Assembly: GCF_964340395.1 (NCBI RefSeq)
Contig: NC_135549.1
Location: 33,640,832-33,704,831, forward strand
Length of the DNA: 64,000 nt
Reading direction: 5' to 3'
DNA from: Glandiceps talaboti
Taxonomy: Eukaryota > Hemichordata > Enteropneusta > Spengelidae
Shown here piece after piece: positions 48,230 to 59,279 of the stretch (positions are counted from its first letter, which is position 1; every line of letters begins with the position of its first letter). The position numbers were made by a program, and so were the translations under genes. Below the pieces are notes generated by a model that saw only the letters and a program-made list of their open reading frames with translations, was not told where the DNA came from and ran no database searches.

Positions 48230-48725
48230 CAAATGAAACATAAAGATTAGAAGCTACATCAATAAGCTAAAATGATACATCAATGTCTTTATATCAATTC
48301 ATGTAGTAAATTATCTAAAATTTAAAGCTTGCAGTGTGAAGATATTGCCTAATTATCAAATACACATGACAATTAAAAACTACTAGCATACCAGGTATAA
48401 AAAACTACAAACTACATCAAACACATGTCATTTGTTACGGTTGATGTATGTAACAACTTATATGAAATCCAAAGATATAGCCTAACAACTGAAAACGATT
48501 AATTTTGCAAATTATTCATTAAAGCTACAAGTTATATCAACATACTTGAGAGGACATAATAGTATGCACTTTATTATTGTTAACGTATGTACCAAATTGT
48601 ATTGAATTTGAAGTATACATTCTTAAGATATTGCTTAATTTCTAAAAACCATTAATTATGCAAATGAGTAATTAATGTTCATTGGACGTTTACCAAAATC
48701 TAATCAGTTCCTGTCACTACCAGTT
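48230..48725 (+). repeat. Family C repeat fragment
   Basis: Shares 'cattaattatgcaaatgagt' and 'taccaaaatctaatcagttc' with other C copies. Lies in the last TMEM43 intron. Confidence 0.6.
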
Positions 48726-48727
48726 CT

Positions 48728-48845
48728 AGGACAAACTCCTTTTGGACAAATGTCCTGCCCCCCCTCCCCCAACAAATGCCCCCATAGGACAAATGCCCCA
48801 GACAAACACCCCCATAGGACAAATGCCCCCAGAGGACAAATGTTA
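48728..48845 (+). repeat. Short degenerate tandem repeat (ggacaaatgcccc)
   Basis: About six imperfect copies of a 16-20-bp unit with core GGACAAATGCCCC, directly after a family C fragment. Confidence 0.7.
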
Positions 48846-48901
48846 GGACTGTCATTGCCTACGAATAGAGATTTAAAAAATCCAGATTTTGGGAGTACAC
48901 T

Positions 48902-49553
48902 TAAAATATGGTTTTATCACTTTTATTGTATAACAGATGAATAGACAGAAGATGTTCAAAAAATTTTGAATTCGACCAAATAGGGCATGATTTGGTTTTA
49001 TCACTTTTATTGTATTATTACCAAAAGCGTGCTTATAAAGCTTATGGGAAGATGTTTTTTCTATCAAGAAATGTGTGATTTCAGGTTTCGAGTGGTGTAG
49101 TTATGTTAAAAATGATTTAACTCAAACACAGTCAAAGTTATATACACATACACACTTTGTTTCGGGCATGCTAACAAAAACTGAAATTGTGACAACAACA
49201 AAGAAAAATAAAAATGACAAAGTGTGATAAACACGGGATTGGATTTTTAAATAAGGCAGTTAATAGGAATTGCTCAAGTTTAGAACTCCGGAATCTGATT
49301 GCATATACTAAACAGTACTATATTCCAAACTGGAGGTTGTAGGTTATTCCCCGCAAAAAGTCAAGCACATGACGGTTCTCGAAATCGACAACAACTTCTC
49401 TGATCCTGGTCTTGGACTCCTTGTATCTTTTTCATTGTGGTGGTGTTGGTTCACCTGCGATGAACTGATTAACAATAACGTTGTTCAGAGCAATCACGCC
49501 CTTCTTGGTCTTTTCATTCACATTACAATAAAAGTGATAAAACCATATTTTAA
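48902..49553. mobile_element. MITE-like element with ~30-bp terminal inverted repeats
   Basis: The left 'aaaatatggttttatcactt' continuing 'ttattgta' (48902 on) is matched inverted at about 49523-49553 ('acaataaaagtgataaaacc', then 'atatttt'). An extra direct copy of the left end is at 48990-49016. No transposase. Superfamily not assigned; a target duplication was not identified with certainty. Confidence 0.6.
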
Positions 49554-49628
49554 CTACATCGCCTGAAATCACGCCTTTCATTCGCACTACAGTAGAAATG
49601 CTAAATAACCCTAAAAACATGCCTTTTT

Positions 49629-50270
49629 AGACCCCGCCGGACAAAGTCCGTGACGGGGACTTATGGATTGGGTTCCGTGCGTCCGTCCGTCTGCAGCCAT
49701 TTCTTGGAGATGCCTGGACTGATTTTTTTCAAACTTGGTACAGGGGCAATATACAATGACATACATATGCACGTCAATTTGTTTCATGATACGATCCAAT
49801 ATGGCCGCCTGGCAGCCATTTTGTTTGCAAATTTTCCCTGTCTAAAGCCATAACTCAGACATGCTTGAACAGATCTCATTCAAAGTTGGTATTAGGACAG
49901 TGTTCTATGACATACATCTGTATATTCATTGTTGTCATGATACGATCCAATATGGCCGCCTAGCAGCCATTTTGTTTGTGAATTTTCCATGTCCAAAGCC
50001 ATAACTCAGACATGCTTGAACAGATCTCATTCAAAGTTGGTATTAGGACAGTGTTCTATGACATACACGTGCATATCCATTTTCTTCGTGATACGATCCC
50101 CCATACCCGACCCATCCTTTATTGTTGTAGGCATGTTCCATGTCCAACAAGCAGACACAACATCTAAGTCTGTTTGATTTAGGTTCACAAGTGCTGTTGC
50201 GTGATCAGAGTAGTGATAATTCCTTAAAACCCAATCATAGCGGGGCTATGTCATTCTCAATGACTTGTTT
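49629..50270 (+). repeat. Family A repeat, full-length copy
   Basis: Left palindrome 49629-49661, a short (TCCG)n, two internal repeat units, and right stem-loop GTCATT-CTC-AATGAC (50250-50264) plus T-rich tail. Very similar to 2609-3270 but with a much shorter microsatellite, showing that the TCCG tract varies between copies. Confidence 0.85.
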
Positions 50271-50284
50271 CTTTGTTGAATAGC

Positions 50285-50421
50285 ACACCATAATCCTACC
50301 GTAGGCATTTGTTTGGGACATATGACAGACCCTCCAAGGGATGGCCAGACACACACACACACACAAAGACAGACAGACAGACAGAAGCATAACATAACCT
50401 CCCCCTTATGGGAGGTAAAAA
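50285..50421 (-). repeat. Family C terminal fragment with hairpin end
   Basis: (AC)n/(ACAG)n at 50350-50385 is followed by the palindrome ACCTCCC-CCTTAT-GGGAGGT (50397-50416) and an A-run. Read on the minus strand this gives T-run, palindrome, microsatellite, the same order as the left ends of A, B and D. Confidence 0.65.
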
Positions 50422-50617
50422 TAGGCAGTCACTTTCATTTCACATCGACATTGGATTGTTGGTGTGATATATTAAGCAGTGAGTACTAGACAGTGACCTG
50501 TCATCATGTCTGTATAGAATAACAGCTGATGAAGGCCGAGTGATTTAAACTAGCTTAACATACTAGGTAAATTCTGTATGCTCCGCATTGATCAGAAAAT
50601 ATTTATCGAACATGTAC

Positions 50618-50735
50618 CTATGACTGTGATGACATGATGCATAAGGATGACTGATGTAATCAACATAAGGAAACCAACCAGTCGAAGTGACCAGGCCATC
50701 ATGGAGTTTGCATTTTCTGCTTTTGCAAATATTTC
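50618..50735 (-). CDS. TMEM43: TMEM43 exon (third from the window's upstream end)
   Basis: 118 bp between minus-strand acceptor CTGTTTCAG and donor ATAG|GTACAT, phase 0 to phase 1. It encodes EIFAKAENANSMMAWSLRLV, then GFLMLITSVILMHHVITVI. It follows the preceding exon's LSAE, matching the family's conserved 'SAEE-F-...NSM..W.LR..G' block and the first C-terminal membrane helix. Confidence 0.88.
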
Positions 50736-51106
50736 CTGAAACAGCAAAGCAAAGTTTATTGAAGCATTTAAAATGTATAAAATTAGTATCAGTGAGACAG
50801 TATAATATAAATTATGTAAAATGTACTGCTGAACTAAAGTTAGTACAATACATTCAATAAATCACAAGTCATTACAGGCATTAATCTCTAAACATTTTCC
50901 CATAACATTAGCAATATGAAATTAGTTTTATCTATTTATTCACAAACCATCTAACAGGTATAGTCCAGTAACAAGATGGAACAAACTGTAATACCTAGCC
51001 AAAACTGTGCTGTTGAAAAGAAACAAACCGAGCAACACACTTCTTACAGAGTCAAACTTAAATTAAACCTTAAGTGGGTTTGAACCCCAGGGATTTTCAT
51101 ACTGAA

Positions 51107-51164
51107 CCCCCCCCCCCCCCCCCCAGCTCTGATGACCAAAGCCAAAATACCCCCCCCCCCCCCC
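51107..51164. repeat. Paired poly(C) tracts
   Basis: C18 at 51107-51124 and C15 at 51150-51164, separated by 25 bp, within a TMEM43 intron. Length is likely to be uncertain in any assembly. Confidence 0.9.
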
Positions 51165-51672
51165 ATGGCATTGCAGAACAACTGCACAGTATACATGGTA
51201 ATTTAAAAAAATATTTATCCACATGCTGATCCATCTGTGTTGTTGCCTAGTATACATAATGTGTAGCAGTGATTATTGCACCATTGCACACTGCACTTAT
51301 CATATGCATTGTAGTGCAATATTGACAACATAATTGCCTACTGTATACAAACGATATGCAAATGAGAATACAGCCATTCCATGCACTCAGAATGTATTAT
51401 TTTGAATGTAATAATAACAGGACCCCATGTCGTGTGAGTTCCACTGTATGGGTATACTTAGGGGTACATGTATTTATTTGCTCTCATGCTTGCAGTATTT
51501 TCTGCTGGCTGAACACTGACTCGCTGTGTCTGTGAAAGTACAACTGCAGAGAACACCGCATACACTCAAGCAAATACTGAGAGTATATCACACTTGCACT
51601 CATGTATCATGGGGTTCTACCATTCTCTTATAATATACACCTTCCTTTTACTATAATTGTTATGTGCAGTAA

Positions 51673-52795
51673 TTTAGTTGCTAGGTGACTGTTTTACAGT
51701 TGTTTTGGGCTATATCTAAGTTGCTGGGTCACTGTCCATATATATCACTTTACAGTTGTTTTGGGCTATATCTTAGTTGCTAGGTGACTGTATATCATTT
51801 TACAGTTGTTTTGGGCTATATCTTAGTTGCTAGGTGACTGTATATCATTTTACAGTTGTTTTGGGCTATATCTAAGTTACTGGGTGACTGTATATCATTT
51901 TACAGTTGTTTTGGGTTATATCTAAGTTGCTAGGTGACTGTATTTCATTTTACAGTTGTTTTGGGCTATATCTTAGTTGCTAGGTGACTGTATATCATTT
52001 TACAGTTGTTTTGGGTTATATCTAAGTTGCTAGGTGACTGTATTTCATTTTACAGTTGTTTTGGGCTATATCTTAGTTGCTAGGTGACTGTATTTCATTT
52101 TACAGTTGTTTTGGGCTATATCTTAGTTGCTAGGTGACTGTATATCATTTTACAGTTGTTTTGGGCTATATCTAAGTTACTGGGTGACTGTATATCATTT
52201 TACAGTTGTTTTGGGTTATATCTAAGTTGCTAGGTGACTGTATTTCATTTTACAGTTGTTTTGGGCTATATCTTAGTTGCTAGGTGACTGTATATCATTT
52301 TACAGTTGTTTTGGGCTATATCTTAGTTGCTAGGTGACTGTATATAATTTTACAGTTGTTTTGGGTTATATCTAAGTTGCTAGGTGACTATATCATTTTA
52401 CAGTTGTTTTGGGCTATATCTAAGTTGTTAGGTGACTGTATATCATTTTACAGTTGTTTTGGGCTATATCTTAGTTGCTAGGTGACTGCATATCATTTTA
52501 CAGTTGTTTTGGGATATATCTAAGTTGCTAGGTGACTGTATATCATTTTACAGTTGTTTTGGGCTATATCTAAGTTGCTAGGTGACTGTATATCATTTTA
52601 CAGTTGTTTTGGGCTATATCTAAGTTGCTAGGTGACTGTATATCATTTTACAGTTGTTTTGGGCTATATCTAAGTTGCTAGGGGACTGTATATCATTTTA
52701 CAGTTGTTTTGGGCTATATCTAAGTTGCTAGGTGACTGTATATCATTTTACAGTTCTTTTGTGCAGTATCTTAGTTGCTAGGTGACTGCATGTCA
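51673..52795 (+). repeat. Minisatellite, 50-bp unit, ~22 copies, with higher-order duplication
   Basis: Unit: 'taagttgctaggtgactgta' 'tatcattttacagttgtttt' 'gggctatatc'. Variant sites include cttag/ctaag, gggTtata, taCtggg and tatTtcat. The 51841-52010 block reappears at 52141-52310 with the same order of variants, so a 300-bp (six-unit) block was duplicated. The array is intronic in TMEM43. Confidence 0.95.
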
Positions 52796-52854
52796 CTTTT
52801 TTGTGTTTTTCATGTTTTTCACTTGCACAGTCCCAAAAATGTTATCTTCGCAAT

Positions 52855-53213
52855 ATATGTTGGCTTTTGGCTGTTGCTAAAGGCACTTTCATTGGCTGCT
52901 AGGGCCAATTATGTTGCAGATATTGTTCAAAATGTTTGAAACAAAATCTACAGAATAACACTCACCAAATTTAAGTCCCATTCACTGAGTAGATTTCAGT
53001 ATATGTTTTTTTTGACCAAAATTCATATTTTTAAACCCAATTTACATATCACTGATGAGGTCATCACATCCTGAATGATTCCTCATCCACATACACCTTG
53101 GCATCCCAATCAAATTTCAGCCCAATCAGCTTAAAAGTTTCAGAATGAAAGATTTTATCGAAAAACACAGATTTTTTAGGCATAATTATCATATCGATGA
53201 TAGGCTCATCACA

Positions 53214-53245
<32 letters not shown>

Positions 53246-53300
53246 TACACACACACACACACACACAGACAAAGACACACACACCTAACACATACATTTC
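52855..53300 (-). repeat. Family B repeat, inverted, partial
   Basis: Read on the minus strand it has family B interior blocks ('gagcctatcatcgatatgat', 'tttggtcaaaaaaaacatat') and an (AC)n tract at about 53212-53283 corresponding to the (TG)n of the left end. Confidence 0.65.
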
Positions 53301-53838
53301 ACTGGTGACCATAAGCCTTGTTATCAGGTTATGAATACCATAGATATACATGTATGACTATGAGTACACTATTGTAACCATGTACCAGAAAGCTACGCCC
53401 CTGGTTAAATTTTAGATTGGGGTGTTCAGCATACATTCCAAATATCAATGGTTCTAAGGACAGAACATGACCTATACCTACCTGATTTATGTTACAAGAC
53501 ACTGGGCATGAATTCTCTGAATTTGAATTTTACTTTTTAATCAGGAATTTGAGAAACATTCTGTAACTTCAAAGTGGACCGTGGTTATGAAATTTTCATG
53601 AATTAGTGACCCATTTGCATGACACATTATATAAGTAGCCTCCTACCCACCCACCACTATACAAAATCCATGCATCACATCCAGAATGCACATGCATCAC
53701 ATAATGAATATTTATCACCTGATGCATAGTGATCAATTAATTATCCAAATTACATCAGAGGTGCCTAAAACTGTTGATGGCAATAAAGCAAATCTTAAAA
53801 GATAAGTTGATCTTTAGAACTAAATAGAATCTGCCTAC

Positions 53839-53940
53839 CTCAGCTGACAGTCTTCCATACATTAACATTTCTATGATTTCTCCACTGTAGGTTTCATAAC
53901 CTGTCAATGTAGCTCCAACTTGTTTGGCTAGTACACTCAC
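53839..53940 (-). CDS. TMEM43: TMEM43 exon (second visible)
   Basis: 102 bp, phase 0 on both sides; acceptor ATGATAG, donor GAG|GTAGGC. It encodes VSVLAKQVGATLTGYETYSG, then EIIEMLMYGRLSAE. This corresponds to the family's 'V.V.A.Q.G..L..F.T.SGD...L..G..SAE' block, lumenal to the C-terminal helices. Confidence 0.88.
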
Positions 53941-54095
53941 CTATCATAACAAGAAAGGTACAAATCACATCCACACAGTACATGTACGTTAATATTGAAG
54001 GTCAACATTGAATCTGTTATCAGATGAAAAGTTTTCTATGATAATATGGGGTATATAAACACCTGAAATAAGTGTCTATGTATTATCTATAGATC

Positions 54096-54650
54096 CATAT
54101 AATACATTGTATAAAACATTGGAATGTGACTTCACCACCACTCCTTAGTTCATATAATACATTGTATAAAACATTGGAATGTGACTTCACCACCACTCCT
54201 TAGTTCATATAATACATTGTATAAAACATTGGAATGTGACTTCACCACCACTCCTTAGTTCATATAATACATTGTATAAAACATTGGAATGTGACTTCAC
54301 CACCACTCCTTAGTTCATATAATACATTGTATAAAACATTGGAATGTGACTTCACCACCACTCCTTAGTTCATATAATACATTGTATAAAACATTGGAAT
54401 GTGACTTCACCACCACTCCTTAGTTCATATAATACATTGTATAAAACATTGGAATGTGACTTCACCACCACTCCTTAGTTCATATAATACATTGTATAAA
54501 ACATTGGAATGTGACTTCACCACCACTCCTTAGTTCATATAATACATTGTATAAAACATTGGAATGTGACTTCACCACCACTCCTTAGTTCATATAATAC
54601 ATTGTATAAAACATTGGAATGTGACTTCACCACCACTCCTTAGTTCATAT
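54096..54650 (+). repeat. Minisatellite, 55-bp unit, ~10 near-identical copies
   Basis: Unit: 'catataatacattgtataaa' 'acattggaatgtgacttcac' 'caccactccttagtt'. Only the first unit differs visibly, at its left edge (agatcc for agttc). Such homogeneity implies recent expansion or conversion. Intronic in TMEM43. Confidence 0.97.
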
Positions 54651-54671
54651 ATTAAAGAGACATGTTCAAAA

Positions 54672-55942
54672 TAGTGCCAATGGCATTAGAGCATACCTAT
54701 AGTTTATGTGTTATTTAAAAATAGCGCCAACGGCGTTGTAACACAACTGTACAGTTTTAAAAAAATGTTTATCCACATGGTGATCAATGCTAGGTATAGG
54801 TGTTCATTTGCTGAGTGATTATCCAGTTCCCTATCCAATCCTGTTGTTATCTTTGCAATGTATGCGATCATTTGGCTGTTACTATGGGCATGGTCTTGTT
54901 GCTAGGTACATTTGCATACATTTTTTGAATGTTCGTTCACTTAAACTTGTCTATTAATCCCTGACGTTATCTTTGTAATATACGTGACCATTAGTCTGTT
55001 GCCATGGGCAGGGGGTTTTGTTACTAGGTGTCTTTACATACATTTTTTGAATGTTTATTCATTTGTCTATTAATCCCTGTTATCTTTGCAGTATACATGT
55101 ATGTGATCATTTGGCTTGTGCCATGGGCATTGTCTTGTTGCTGGGCATATTTGCATACACTTTCTGAATGTTTCTTCACTTGTCTAAGAATCCCTGTGTT
55201 GTTATCTTTGTGAAATACAACACCATTTGGCTGTTGCTATAGGCATGGTCTTATTGCTAGAGATATTTGCATACATTATTTGAATCTGTATTCACTTGCC
55301 CACCCATCCCTGTTGTATCCCTGTTGTGGGTTGTCGGTGGCCGTGCAGTCGAGGTTCAAACCCATTCAGGGTTTGATTAATTTAATTTTACCACACTGTA
55401 AGTCAGAAGGGTGTCGTTCAGTATGACTCGACCTAACAACACAGGTTTTCCCCAGGTACTCTGGTTTCCTCCTGCACTGACAATGAACCCATCAGAAATG
55501 GCCCTCACTGGACTTCTTGGGAGATAAGTCTTTATATACTTAAAGAACTATCCAGTATAAATAAAAGATTATTATTACTATATGCAATACACACACTATG
55601 ATTTGACTGTTGAATTAGGTAGACCTAATTTGCATATCACTGATATGGGATCACCATGTTATTAACAATTCTTAATCTTAAGAATGTTCTCACCAAATTT
55701 CAGACTGATATGCCAAGTATTTTCTGAGTTTAAGTTTTTGACCAAAAATGACATTTTTGACCCAAATCACATACCTGTGATGCAATCACTTTGCCTTGAA
55801 CAATTTCCCAACTAGACACTAAACATAATGTCCCCACAAAATACTAATGCAATCGATCTGGTGGTTTCTGACTTTAAGTTGTTTACACAGACACAGACAC
55901 ATTTTGCCATGCCTGAATAGCACTGGACCTTTCAGTTGTGCT
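54672..55942 (-). repeat. Family B repeat, inverted full-length copy (carrying a SINE)
   Basis: On the plus strand it begins with an extra right-end remnant (54672-54700). The right stem-loop CGCC-AAC-GGCG follows (54725-54735), then about four 'tggctgttgc...atgggca' units. It ends with the left palindrome AGCACTGGACC...GTTGTGCT (55919-55942) and an A-run. It is interrupted by a SINE-like insertion at 55325-55575. Confidence 0.75.
55325..55575 (+). mobile_element. tRNA-derived SINE-like element
   Basis: Contains a B-box-like GGTTCAAACCC (55353-55363) near its head. A central 'ggtactctggtttcctcctg' resembles the central block of several invertebrate SINE families, as I recall. It ends in an ATT-rich tail (about 55560-55573). 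The flanking sequence is family B, so the insertion is younger than that copy. The A box is not convincing. Confidence 0.55.
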
Positions 55943-55996
55943 AAAAATATTTGTTTGGCTAAAGTTTGAATGCTAGAAGCTATAATATGGTCTTAC

Positions 55997-56086
55997 CTGT
56001 TCAGGTTGCCCTAAATCTGAAAATTTGTGTGTGAATTGTTTTCCACTGACTCCAGCATATGTAAATCGGATTCTTACATCACCTAT
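55997..56086 (-). CDS. TMEM43: TMEM43 exon (most upstream exon found in the window)
   Basis: 90 bp, phase 0 on both sides; acceptor TTGACAG, donor CAG|GTAAGA. It encodes IGDVRIRFTYAGVSGKQF, then THKFSDLGQPEQ. The 'GD.R..F.YAG.SG' block is a TMEM43 hallmark. Joined with the next three exons it gives 173 residues, roughly the C-terminal 45% of the family length. The exons for the N-terminal half were searched for by eye up to 64000 and not found. Confidence 0.88.
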
Positions 56087-56384
56087 CTGTCAAGGAATGA
56101 AACAAGAGGTGTCAAGAAGCACAATTCATCTCTCCAAAGTGAAGGATTGAACAATTTTGATCCCATCTCTTATTGAAATATATTTATATAATACTGATTT
56201 ACATAATTATTAATTAATGATTTTGGTGATTAAGTATGCAAGAATCAAATTTGGTGATTAGGCAGTATCGTAAGTTTGCAAGCTTCAAATTTCATATAGT
56301 TTGGCATCAATTAAGGGGTGTATCATGTAAGATAGCTATATAGCTCAGAATTTTGCATGCCGTAGGCACATATAAAGTCTTCCA

Positions 56385-57315
56385 GGCCTTCTGGTTAGAC
56401 TTCATTTTTTCTTCTGTAAGGAAGAGATGTATTTAGTGGGTGAAAGCCTGTATGTGTGTGTGTGTCTGTCTGTGTCATCGTTTTCTCCAAAATGGCTGGC
56501 TCAATTCAAACAAAATTTTGAAGACGGATTCCGTATGGTAATGGCTAGACCAGATTAGGTTGTGGTAAAAATCATGTGAGTATTAATGAGCAATTTGCGT
56601 AATTAATTGCTCGATTGTCTGGTCACACATGCGCTTCGTTTTGAAAGTGCGCCACCAACGTCAATGTAAGGTAAACCAGGAAGCTAAGGTACGGATATAC
56701 CCGCTGTTCTCAACTGAGAAAGACTATGTTTTCAGGGGTTTCAAGTGTTTGTATTGATATTTTCATTGAATCTGAAGATTATTACATCAAAGCAAGGAGG
56801 TGAGCACTGAAAATACATATCATCTGTAAGCTTTATTGCAAAAATATACAGTCACGATCGTCTGCTCACTTCACACCTTTCATGCATGTATACGATTTGG
56901 AGTAGATGGTGCGTCTGTCAATCTCGATCGAAACAAGAATGTATAGACTTTACCCAGGGATGAAGTAGGGCAATAATACTGTATTACTTCATTGTATTAA
57001 AGTTGTTCAACTGTTACGATGCGTACCATGAAGTATGTTGTAAATTTTCTGATGCGTAATAGCAATGTTATGTGGGTTTCAATTTTGTTTATTATTTGCC
57101 GTGGAAACAGTTGTACATATCCTGGGTATGTAGGGGATCACGAAAGACGAGTGCAGTCGAGGATGGCAAGCTTTCCTGGCATTTGAACAACCTTTTTGAC
57201 AACTAACTTTCACTGGGACTTGAAACAATCACAGATGTAGAGCTAAATTTCTTGCATAAATCATGATATTGTAAGACTACCCTTACTGAAGGCATTCAGT
57301 TTAAATCTGGTCTTT
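56385..57315 (-). repeat. Family C repeat, long copy (inverted relative to 24655-25570)
   Basis: It starts with a (TG)/(TCTG) tract at 56450-56477 and ends 'ccttactgaaggcattcagt', 'ttaaatctgg'. It mirrors 24655-25570 block by block, including 'ccgtggaaacag' and 'gcaaggaggtgagcactgaa'. Presumed non-autonomous, with no convincing ORF. Confidence 0.75.
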
Positions 57316-57464
57316 ATCAACATTGGATTCATTCTCAATCAAATATCCCTAGAAAAACACAAATCGAATCTAAGGCAATCATTACAAGTTAAACTTTTTT
57401 CATAGCAAAACATTTCAAAAGATGTTTTGTGTCTTGAGATACTGTATATAGAATTTGAAAAAAT

Positions 57465-57649
57465 AACACCAATGGTGTTTCAGCTAGCACAACTGTACAA
57501 TTGTTTTGTTTATGTTTACTATAGATGCCATCATTTGCTATGGGTGTGGTCTTGTTACTAGGCACACACACACACACACACACACAGACAGACAGACATA
57601 CAGACAGAGACACTATAGCACTAATGAACCTAAGAAATTCAGTCGTGCT
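57465..57649 (-). repeat. Minimal family B repeat (185 bp), inverted
   Basis: It consists of the right stem-loop AACACC-AAT-GGTGTT (57465-57479), one partial internal unit, a (CA)n/(CAGA)n tract (57562-57607) and the left palindrome AGCAC...GTGCT (57617-57649), then an A-run. Nearly all the interior is deleted, but both terminal structures are kept. Confidence 0.75.
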
Positions 57650-57765
57650 GAAAATGGCATAAATGGTATTGTTAGCAAAACTGAGTCATTCTTTTAATAG
57701 ACAAGTTTGCAGTCTTCAACCAAAAATAACATTTCCACATGTAAATTTTATTGACACCGGATTTA

Positions 57766-58255
57766 AACTGCCTTCCATAAGGGCTAAAGACTTTCGTTAG
57801 TAATTGTTGGAATGGAACAGAATATACATGTATGTCATTAGTTATGTTTGAAGTATGTACCAAATTTAATTGAATTTGAAGAGTGCACTTTTACCTTGCA
57901 TAAGGAAGATTATATATAATGTATTAGGATGAAAAGTGTGTCTGTATCATCATTTTCTCAAAAACGGCTTTCTCAATTCAAACGAAATTTGGTGTGCATA
58001 TTCTTTCAGGTAATGGCTAGAACTGATTAGGTTTTGGCAAACAAGCCATGAACATTAATTATTTATTTGGTACGTAATTAATGGTTTTCGATAATTTAGC
58101 TATATCTTACAAATGCACTCTTCAAATTCAATATAATTTTGTACATACATTTGTGATACCAAAGCCCATCTGTCCTGAAAATATTGCTAATGTAGCTTTT
58201 AGTTTTAATTATAGTTATTTGCATATTTATGTTTTCGCTAATTAGTTTATGGATC
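57766..58255. repeat. Family C repeat fragment
   Basis: Contains 'ttaaactgccttccataagg', 'tctcaattcaaacgaaattt' and 'gcatatttatgttttcgcta', typical of C copies. Boundaries approximate. Confidence 0.55.
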
Positions 58256-58316
58256 AAATGGTACAAATCTTGTTACAGTTTGACCTATTTCAATTTGAAT
58301 ACAGACCGAATGATCT

Positions 58317-58730
58317 AATTGAAGTTTCTACTGAAACTAATTTCTGTGAGACATGATACTTACCTGTTGGCAAAATACTGATGGGTAACCCACATTAATT
58401 CCTCCAATCCATGCCAAGAAATTTTTGGCCCCGCCCCCTCCACCATACCTGGCTCCATATTTGGTTAGCTTAGTCTCCCACCTAAGTGGCAGTTAGTGCA
58501 TGTGTACTTGTGTCTTTTATCGCTCCAGTGAGGACAAAAATTTCACAAGGAGACTGTGGGGAAGGTGGGAGGGAGCTCAACAGGTAAGTATCATGTCTCA
58601 CAGAAATTAGTTTCGGTAGAAACTTCAATTCTGTTCGACTATAATACTTACCTTTTGGCAAAATAGTGATGGGTAGAAACCCGAATGTGTCAGACTGAAA
58701 GGAGGTTGGAGCCTACAACTACCAACTGCC
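58317..58730. repeat. Inverted-repeat module next to the DIRS-like recombinase
   Basis: Two 53-bp arms, 58317-58369 and 58578-58630, are inverted with one visible mismatch. Each arm holds ATACTTACCTG or its complement CAGGTAAGTAT. A third, direct copy of the inner part lies at 58644-58682 (ATACTTACCTT...gatgggtag). DIRS elements end in inverted or split repeats with an internal complementary region, so this may be such a terminus; an independent MITE is the alternative. Confidence 0.6.
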
Positions 58731-58762
58731 CAACACGTTAGGGAACTAATGACTGAAGCTTG

Positions 58763-59158
58763 CTAGCTTCCTGTGTCATATTCGGAATAATCCCTGATAT
58801 AAAAACTTAAAAAGGAGTTTGGGGAGCACCAGGTTGCCACCTGGAGAATCTGTGCTACCGGCACCCCTGAGAACAAAGCCCATGATGCCGAGAGAGCTCT
58901 GACTTCATGTGCAGTGACTCTCTCTAACTTACAAGTACAGCTGGAACTTACTTTGTAAGCCCACTTGACAGTTTCTACCAGCTATCTGGATATAATGGCT
59001 GAAGAAATGTCAGAGGATGACGGAGGAATAGGCAAAAAGTGTCTAGTCCTACTACCTCGAAAAGGTTTCATACGTTTAAGGTACCAAAGTAAGGATCTCT
59101 TGGGGCAGAGAAGATGCTCTGAGCGGTCTGAGCCCACGAAGGAATCAATAGCTTTAAC
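58763..59158 (-). pseudogene. DIRS-like tyrosine recombinase, C-terminal part, with a nonsense codon
   Basis: On the minus strand 132 codons are in one frame with one internal TAG at 58984-58982, probably from TGG (context ISR-*-LVETVKWAY). Motifs: SEHLLCPKRSLLWYLKR early, then AHEVRALSASWALFSG, and ATWCSPNSFLSFYIRD. The HxxR box and the terminal tyrosine (FY) fit the catalytic residues of tyrosine recombinases in DIRS-type retrotransposons. The N-terminal part is missing. The gag-like piece lies further upstream, separated by a LINE fragment. Confidence 0.75.
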
Positions 59159-59279
59159 TTAGTATGCATTTGCAAGCAAAAGCATAGTTTCAGGGCACAG
59201 TTGGGGACATGAAGAGGCAATTAGATGATGTTTGGATTGGTGTAAATTGGCCGATAGTGAATATATTGAGGGTAGGATA

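Noticed and set aside
58965-59162. Plus-strand 65-codon ORF
   Set aside because: It is antisense to the DIRS-like recombinase, whose motifs are recognisable on the minus strand.
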